Positions 57,693 to 64,000 of a stretch of 64,000 nucleotides of DNA are shown piece after piece. The position numbers were made by a program, and so were the translations under genes. The first letter of the stretch is position 1. Each line of letters starts with the position of its first letter. A model generated the notes under the pieces. It was given only the letters and a program-made list of their open reading frames with translations. It did no database searches and was not told where the DNA came from. The DNA is from Sambucus nigra (Eukaryota; Streptophyta; Magnoliopsida; Dipsacales; Adoxaceae), in assembly GCA_949130495.1 (NCBI GenBank), contig OX422207.1, forward strand, positions 836,943,573 to 837,007,572, read 5' to 3'.

Positions 57693-58515
57693 CCAATTCT
57701 GAGGGGCGAGGTCAATTCCGAGGACCTAAGGATGGGAATAACCAATTATGCAGGTCAAGGTCAATTCTACGGACCTTAACTAGTGGAGACCAATTCTACG
57801 GGTCGAGGTCAATTTTGAGGACCTTAAGATGAGGTGATGAATTATGTGTGTTGAGGTCAATTCTGCAGACCTTACATTGAGAGCGACCAATTTTGTGGGT
57901 TGCGGTCAATTTCGCATACCTTAAGTAGGGAGCGACCAAATTTGTTGGTTGAAGCCAATTATGAGGTCTTAAGTGGGAGGGACCAGTTCTGTGGGTCACG
58001 GTCAATTCTGGAAACCTTAAGTAAGGACTACCAATTCTACGGGTCGAGGTCGATTCTGAAGGCCTTAAGTTGGAGTGACTAATTCTGTGGGTCGAGGTCA
58101 ATTCTAAAGGATTAAGTTGGAGCAACCAATTTTGTTGGTCGAGGTTAATTCTGCTGACCTTAAGTAGGAGCGACCAATTCTGCGGGTCGAGGTCAGTTCT
58201 GAGGACTTTAAGTTGAAGAGACGAATTATGTGGATCGAGGCCAATTTTGCGGACCATAAGTAGGAGCGACCAATTCTGCGGGTCGAGGTCAATTCTATGG
58301 TCCATAAGTTGGAGCGACCAATTCTATTGGTTGAGTTCAATTTTGGGGACCTTAAGTAGGAGAGACCAATTTTGTGGGTCGAGTTCAATTCTAAGGGCCT
58401 TAAGTTGAAGCGACCGATTCTGTGGATCGAGGTCAATTCTGAGGACCTTAAGTTGGGACAACCAATTTTGCAGGTCAATGTCAATTCTGAGGACCTTAAC
58501 TGGAAAGTGTGGGGT
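57693..58515. repeat. 48-bp tandem array, right part
   Basis: About 16-17 units of the type GACCAATTCTGCGGGTCGAG GTCAATTCTGAGGACCTTAA GTAGGAGC (48 bases, 16 codons). Because 48 is divisible by 3, long apparent frames arise on both strands (for example 57796-58305 minus); these are not genes. Confidence 0.95.
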
Positions 58516-59400
58516 ACAGTTGTCCTAGGAAAATTTAGAGACCCCCACTGGGGAGAATATACTAATCTGAGGACTTAATGTAGCCCTACTGGGTGAGTTT
58601 TTCGATTTCTATTGTGTCCCTTGGAGACGTTGCTAGATATATATATATCCGATTGGCTTGAAGTTCTACTAGGGAAGTTAGATTTGAGAATTCTGCTGGG
58701 GAAGTAATTACGGGATTCTGCTAAGAAATTATGGGGTTTAAGCTGGGGGAGAAAATGTAGTTGGGATTTGAGAGCTTGAAAAAGGACTTTTTTGTTGTTG
58801 GAGAAATGTTCCAAAATATATTTGGTAATTTTAGAATTTTTTCGTGGATTTTTTGGGATTTTGTAATCTTTTTTGGGGGATTTTTCATACAAAATTTCAG
58901 GGAGGTGCCGATCGGAAGGGTGCAGGGGGTGTCAAACGATAATGGAACGGTCTTCTGGACTACCTCAGGAAGCTGCAGGGACAGTGTCGATCTTTTATCT
59001 TTTGTGGTGAGATTTTTTCATTTTTCACAGCTCTCTGATCTTCTATCTTCTTCCCTTTCTTTTCGGCCAACTATTCTAGCGTTCTTCCCTTTTTTCATTA
59101 GCTAGGAAATGGAGGACTTTTCATGAAGTTCAGTCCATATGTTGTGATTGAGTGTTTATGATTGGTCTAACTTGGAATGGCAAGCCAGGTTGCCCCTAGT
59201 ACTGGGCAATGAGAAGGCCTTTGACTCGTTTGAGCCGGTCGCCAATGAGTAAAATTTTCTACGTGATCTTGCGCACCATCGATCTTCTAGGGTGGTGAAC
59301 CCTAGTGGTTATGTGAGTGTTAATGAACTTTTGTATTCTCATTTTCTTGTGTATTTACTTTTTTTTTCAATTTTGACATGTTTTTCCCTTTTTGTTTTGA
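58516..59400. other. Spacer without recognised gene
   Basis: After the array come short GGGGAAGT/ATTCTGCT repeats (58660-58725) and T-rich sequence. 59105-59340 may be upstream exons of the PMD fragment at 59521 but I cannot assign them. Confidence 0.4.
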
Positions 59401-59820
59401 CGGACTGATATATTTACGTCAAGTCTGCATTCTTGGGGCATGATGGGGTTGAAGAGTGTATGGGATCACCTTCCTCTGGTGGTTCATTGGGTGGTTTCAT
59501 CTGTTGGCTTTGGCTGTTAGGCCTCTGCATTAGATGAGACACCTCGTTCAACAGTTGTACTTTGTGCCTTGGAGGAGAGGTGGTGGGATACTACCCACAC
59601 TATGCATTTAGGTTTTGGGGACATGATAGTGACTCCCATTGATGTACAATATCTGCTAGGGTTAGATTGTTAGGGGATCCAGATTAAGGTGGATCGTTCA
59701 CTAAGGGTGACGCTGGCAGTGGTGGAAGCAGCGTTAGGTGATGTTGGGCGAATAGTCTCAGGGGACTCCATCTGTCTCTTTCTTTTGAAGGAGGTTTTGT
59801 TGAGTGTAAAAGGTAAGATC
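59401..59820 (+). pseudogene. PMD fragment of a different subtype
   Basis: Frame 59521-59820: ALDETPRSTVVLCALEERWW, DTTHTMHLGFGDMIVTPIDV, QYLLGLDC-stop, GIQIKVDRSLRVTLAVVEAA. The ERWW..THTMH.GFGDM.VTP.DV..LLGL block is the PMD hallmark (usual ERWxPETHTFHLPxGExTxTLxDV). It keeps only this N-terminal third, and a TAG interrupts it after LLGLDC. It is closer to general PMD proteins than to the element D type (GWGEFTITLEDIC). It ends at the LTR primer site at 59830. Confidence 0.75.
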
Positions 59821-59829
59821 ACTTGAAAA

Positions 59830-60235
59830 GATCTGATACCAATTTGTAAAAGTGGTGTGATATCGGTTGCTTGAAGGATTCACAAATTTCCAATTCAAAG
59901 ATTATTTAATTAATTATCAATTTTTGATCCAAATTAAACCAATTAAATTCAATTTTAATTAAACCCAAAACATGCATCTAGGTGGTTAAATCACGCCTTC
60001 ATAAACAAATATAAATTACTGACACACAAATTTTAGGAAAAAATACCCCGCAAGGGCATAACCTTTATTTCAATAAATGTAACAACACTTACAGAAATCT
60101 GCAATGAATATTCCGCAGAACACTCACATAGGCCTCAACCTATAGTCATCAATGTATTAACCGCAACAAACGCACAAGAACCGCATCTTTAACTTTAGCA
60201 CGGCATACCCTCAAGCATATTCAACTGACCGTAAT
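59830..60235 (-). mobile_element. Primer site plus LTR-like remnant
   Basis: The minus strand at 59830-59841 reads TGGTATCAGATC (tRNA-Met-type), preceded by a CA-ending terminus (plus TGTAAAAGTGGTG at 59845). The following AT-rich stretch to about 60235 would be the LTR. No coding part remains; the element to its left has been replaced by the PMD fragment. Confidence 0.45.
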
Positions 60236-60299
60236 CGTCAACCAGAAATTCCTTCGAGAACCACCAAGTCAGCTATAGAGATTTCATCTCTAAATACAT

Positions 60300-60663
60300 T
60301 AGTCCCCTCGTGTAAAGTCTTTTGTGTTGGGAGAACCAAAAGTCTTTGTACGCCATAAATGCAATCTTCAATTTCGATGGACTCTAGGGTTCCTTCATCA
60401 TTACCATTGGGGTGATTAAATGCATTGTTATTTGATCCTAGGTTTTGGGTTCTCGAGGAGCCACATGTCACCATGGGAACTAACATCCCATCATTTGGGT
60501 AAAAATACATGTCTTCCTATTTTCATATAAGAACATTTTTGAACAAAAACTCTTACTTTTACAATCTTTCTCGAGTATTCACATAAGGGATTTGACAGCT
60601 AAGTTTTTTGATGAAAAACATCCATAGTTTTCTTCCTTCCAAGCTTTTCCAAAACCCATTCTA
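60300..60663 (+). other. Conserved 5' flank of PMD gene copy 2
   Basis: Counterpart of 36312-36721 (GAACCAAAAG.CTTTGTACGCCATAAA; CTCTAGGGTTCC; GGGAACTAACATC). An open minus-strand frame here (60238-60510) has no recognisable family and is likely chance. Confidence 0.5.
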
Positions 60664-61002
60664 ATGGCTTCATCGTCACCAAACACCTCTACCGGAGTTG
60701 TTGCCACTGTAATTCCACTTTTAGTTGGTTCTTTTCCTATTTTTGTTACCGTATCTACGGTGGTGGCTACTTGCGCCACCACTATAGGCACCATCATTCT
60801 TCACCCTGCCACAACCACATTGGCATGCTTCTTTTTTGGTCCAAGTGTTACAGGGGGTTCCTCGCGTGCGGCATTTAACATTGGATATTCCTCGTCCAAG
60901 GTCCCTACTACTAAAGGTTCCTCGCTTGGGGGGCATTGATCTTGATGGTTCTTCACTTAGGGTTTCTGCTACCAGAGATCCTTCGCATGCCATAAATGTT
61001 GG
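60664..61002 (+). pseudogene. PMD gene copy 2, N-terminal part
   Basis: Starts MASSSPNTSTGVVATVIPLL, matching copy 1 at 36722. Ser/Thr/Val-rich, then GGTTCCTCG-type words (TGGSS, KGSSLGG). Interrupted at about 61002 by the solo LTR and by a stop at 60937. Confidence 0.6.
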
Positions 61003-62401
61003 ATGAGTTCATGATTTTATATATTAAATATCCAAATTTATACTTTTGTAGTCCCATTTTATTTTTTCAATAAGTTCTTAGGATTATTTTATTAGAAAAG
61101 GAAAAAATATGCAAGAATGATTGAATCTGAATTGAAAATGGAAATTTAAAGCCAAAAATGGGACTTCAATAATTTTATAATATTCTTGTGCTAATTTTTG
61201 AAAGATGTTGCCGAGTGAAAATTTTGCAAGTAATGATGGAATTTGGTGAAAATTGATGTTCAACTCAAAAAAAGCGTGAAAAATATGGATTTTACGGTCG
61301 TTCGAAAAAAGCTATTTCAACACTTGTGAAATCGTAATAAAAAATTATTATGTTTCGATATAGTTGAAACTAAGCGTGCATGTTCAACAATAAAAGATAA
61401 GAGTTTTCGAATGTAGAAAAATTGGTCCCTTATCCTGATCTAAAGACTAAAGAGGTGGAGTGATAAGTCCAACACTGTTTGACCAATTAGAAAGATTTTC
61501 ACCATAACTCAAACACCTCACCCCTTGCCCTATAAAAAGGACCCTTGGGCTCACAATTTTAGAGAGAATTTTCGAGGAGTAATTTATGATTGATTGTATT
61601 CAATTTGAGGGCCAATTTTTTATCTATTTTTAGAGGATTGAAGATTATTTGTGAGAGAACTTATTGTAAGTTTGATTTATTAATGAAAATATCTTTTCAT
61701 TCTTGTAGTTGGTCTTTCATTATGATTGCTTAATTCTTCTATGAGGATTAGGGTTAAGTTTATCTGTTAGCTAATATTTTCACGTTAATTTAATTATTGT
61801 TTATTACCTACTCATTTTAATTTTTACCAAAGATTCGGTATTTATTTTAAAATGACACGATAGTGTGTTTTAAAACCTTCAAGATTTTTTGTCAAATCAT
61901 ATTTTGAGATTTAAAAGTAGAAATTTTTTATGGATTATGCTTGCACTTTGATTTTTTTGATAGTTCATGCTCAAATACATTTTCGAATTTTAAAAATTGT
62001 ATTTTCTAAGGGAATATGGATTTTAGCCATCTATTGGAAACGTTAAAAATATTTTGACTTAAAAGTTTTATTTTTGAATTAAACGAGACGAGAGTTGGTT
62101 TAATTTGAGTTATAAAAAGGGGATTACAACATTAAATTAATGTGCAATATTAGTTACGTGATAAATGGACCAAGAATCCTAATCCTTTCATATTGTTTAT
62201 AACTCTTGTGTGTTTCCCTCATTATTCGTAGTTGCTTTTATTCAATTTAGTGATTATTCTTTATCCTATTTAGTCTAGTTGGACCGTTGCAATTCTTTTA
62301 AAAGTTAAAATTGACAAATTGATGTGGGTTCGACCTATATTTACACTCGTTATTCTATAATAGCCCGTGCACTTGCAGTATTTTATAAAATTAACAAAAA
62401 A
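61003..62401 (+). mobile_element. Solo LTR (Tat/Athila type) inside PMD copy 2
   Basis: AT-rich 1.4-kb insertion splitting the Ser-rich region. It begins (A)TGAGTTCATGATTTTATA, has a promoter-like CCCTATAAAAAGG (61529-61541) and near its end GGTTCGACC..TTACACTCG and CCCGTGCACTTGCAG, words typical of Athila/Tat LTR 3' ends. No primer site follows. Possible target duplication GTTGG (60998-61002) and GTTAG (62402-62406), one mismatch. Confidence 0.6.
61531..61538 (+). promoter_or_regulatory. TATA box of the solo LTR
   Basis: TATAAAAA in a CACCCCTTGCCC..GGACCC context, well placed in the LTR. Confidence 0.5.
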
Positions 62402-64000
62402 GTTAGTGTGGGTTCATCATCAACAACCCCTAATACCAAGGGTTCCTCGTTGGGAACCTGTGATGTTGGGGGTTCCTCATTGGGAACCTGTGATGTTGGG
62501 GGTTCCTCGTTGGGCCTCGCTAGAACCAATTCTAACTAGGGGTTCCTCGTTAAGAATTTCTGCTATTGAGGTTTCCTCGTCTGAACCAATGGTGGTGGGG
62601 GGTTTCTCGTATGGACCTAATATTTCTAAGGGTCCCTTGACCACCATCTCCCTTTCTTAATACCACAAAGACTATATGCACACTCGCCAAGAAATGGATT
62701 TTTCTCTCTACCATCGCGCGCCATATTTTGGACCAAGTGATAACTTTTTGGCCCCCCTTACAAATTTTGAGGAGGAATTTTTTGCCAAAATTATTGAGCA
62801 ACCCAGGGTTAGAGCGAGTCTAATCATTTCCCCATTATTCTTCATGAGTCCGTCCTCAGAGTTAGATTGGATCGTAGTGATTTCCTCACTTAAACATTGA
62901 TGTCAAGGTCACAGGAGGCCCCCTGTGGAATTGGTTTATAGGGATTATGTTCTTTTTGCCCCTTATTACAAGGCTATTCTTGTGGCACTTGGTTTTGTTA
63001 ATGTGATTGATGGCCTGAAGTCTTTCACAGTGGACATATACGGATCCACCCTCAATCTGTTAATTTATCATTGGAGCAAGGATACGTATACTTTTCTAAC
63101 TTGTTAGGGTGAATTTACTATCACAATTGAAGATGTATGTGATTTACTCGCCCTACCTTTCTTGGGGGCATGTCTTTACTGACGATTATGAGGACCTCCT
63201 CGAGAAATAGATGGTGGAATAACTTTAGACAGCTCTTTCTGAGTGTTCAAGATATGTGGTTATTAATGTGACAGGCACTACAAAATATTCTTTTACAAAA
63301 TGGTAAAGGTACTAGTTCAAGGATTTTGAGCATCTACTTAAGGGGAATCTTCTATCCAGACACCCAAAAGTCAGGATGGTCCCAAGATTAACTCCCCTAC
63401 ACTCTTAGTTGCTTTCCTAATTACCTTGCTTAACAAGTTCTTTCTTCAAGGTAGGCTAGAAGACTCCCCTCGTGAGCTTCTTTTTAGATTAGTAGTGAGG
63501 TTCATGCGAGGGAGGGTTGTGCCACTCGCTGCTTTGAAACTTAGATCTCTTTACACTTGGTTGGATCATGCTCATGTGGACATTGAGAAATCTATGGCCG
63601 CTACAATGTCACTAACTTCACTAACTCCTTTATCTTGATGGCCTTTTTGTATGAGCATTTTCCCAAATTTGGCCCAGAAGTGAGGTGCCATCACAACGAC
63701 ATATCTTATATTGCAAGGTGGCACAAAAAATACCCTAATATCTCTTGGAGCCTTTGATTAATAAAGTTGATGGGTTCTATTTTCACCCCAACTGCAAACA
63801 TCCTAGTAGTACTTTCAATTAGCTACCCATCCTAGGTGATGGGGGCCTTCTATTGCCCTGTGAGCATAAATGATGTCTCTTTTTGCCCACATATCAAAGT
63901 GGTGGCAATGTTATTACCAGGCATCCTCCCTTCCTTGATAGAGATAGGTCAAGGTGTTGAGTTCTACCAGTCTAAGCAGGTGAGGAGGTAGTTTGATTAT
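62402..64000 (+). pseudogene. PMD gene copy 2, continuation to window end
   Basis: GGTTCCTCG-type repeats (62410-62630; one 30-base unit duplicated at 62445-62505), then YMHTRQEMDFSLYHRAPYFG-PSDNF, parallel to copy 1 at 38295. PMD core at 62925-63180: VYRDYVLFAPYYKAILVALG, FVNVIDGLKSFTVD and, past one TAG where copy 1 has Trp (GWGEF), GEFTITIEDVCDLLALPFLG. Later LEDSPRELLFRLVVRFMRGR and LRSLYTWLDHAHVDIEKS, then MAFLYEHFPKFGPE. Several stops. The gene is cut by the window edge. Confidence 0.75.

Noticed and set aside
57796..58484. Long repetitive minus-strand frames (169 and 126 residues)
   Set aside because: Product of a 48-bp repeat (16 codons) that stays open in several frames; no independent coding signal.
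60238..60510. 90-residue minus-strand frame as a gene
   Set aside because: It overlaps a flank conserved with 36312-36721, where the frame is not kept; no family recognised.

Overview
This window looks like repeat-rich nuclear DNA from a flowering plant, probably heterochromatic or intergenic. The evidence is nested Ty3/gypsy LTR retrotransposons of two plant lineages, a plant L1-type LINE, a CACTA (En/Spm) transposase fragment, plant mobile domain (PMD) sequences, spliceosomal introns and AT-rich spacers. I saw no intact host gene, tRNA, rRNA, CRISPR array or bacterial-type gene. The species cannot be named from the sequence. Almost every coding region carries stops or frameshifts, so most entries are pseudogenes.

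Layout. 1-1151: end of a chromovirus-type LTR. 1152-3658: decayed, unidentified coding remnant (minus). 3605-4175: CACTA transposase tail (plus), ending at a Tat-type LTR (4176-4911). 4912-17568: two decayed minus-strand chromovirus (Tekay/Del-like) elements, A (gag-pol 5875-10180) and B (11870-15230). They meet at a 130-bp palindrome, and both have tRNA-Met primer sites and long LTRs. 17569-27790: element C, a Tat-lineage element (gag-pol minus, 19485-25735) with the tail of an antisense PMD-type gene and a 5' LTR. 27790-34750: LTR debris, a LINE remnant (minus), a gypsy gag scrap (plus) and another primer site.

34755-52905 holds the centrepiece, element D, an 18-kb Tat-lineage retrotransposon. 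Its gag-pol (minus, 44736-51055) has two RNase H domains and a TGGCGACTCC-type primer site, and its LTRs carry a 120-bp higher-order minisatellite. Between pol and the 3' LTR, on the opposite strand, is an intron-containing gene (36722-43868). In order it has a Ser/Gly-rich region, a PMD, basic nuclear-localisation-like stretches, a series of short exons including a tandem array of six near-identical exons, and a conserved helical C-terminal segment. Element C keeps the same tail-to-tail arrangement.

52906-58515 is probably a further LTR-like region with diverged 175-bp and 48-bp tandem repeats. A 2348-bp solo LTR with a 5-bp target duplication (55345-57692) interrupts the 48-bp array. 59521-59820 is a PMD fragment of a different subtype. 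60664-64000 is a second copy of the element-D PMD gene, interrupted by a solo LTR (about 61003-62401) and running off the window. By analogy its Tat gag-pol should lie on the minus strand just beyond the right edge.

As a system, gag-pol proteins would make and integrate the DNA copy, while the antisense PMD gene would need its own transcription. Because its introns lie on the strand opposite to the genomic RNA, they would survive retrotransposition.
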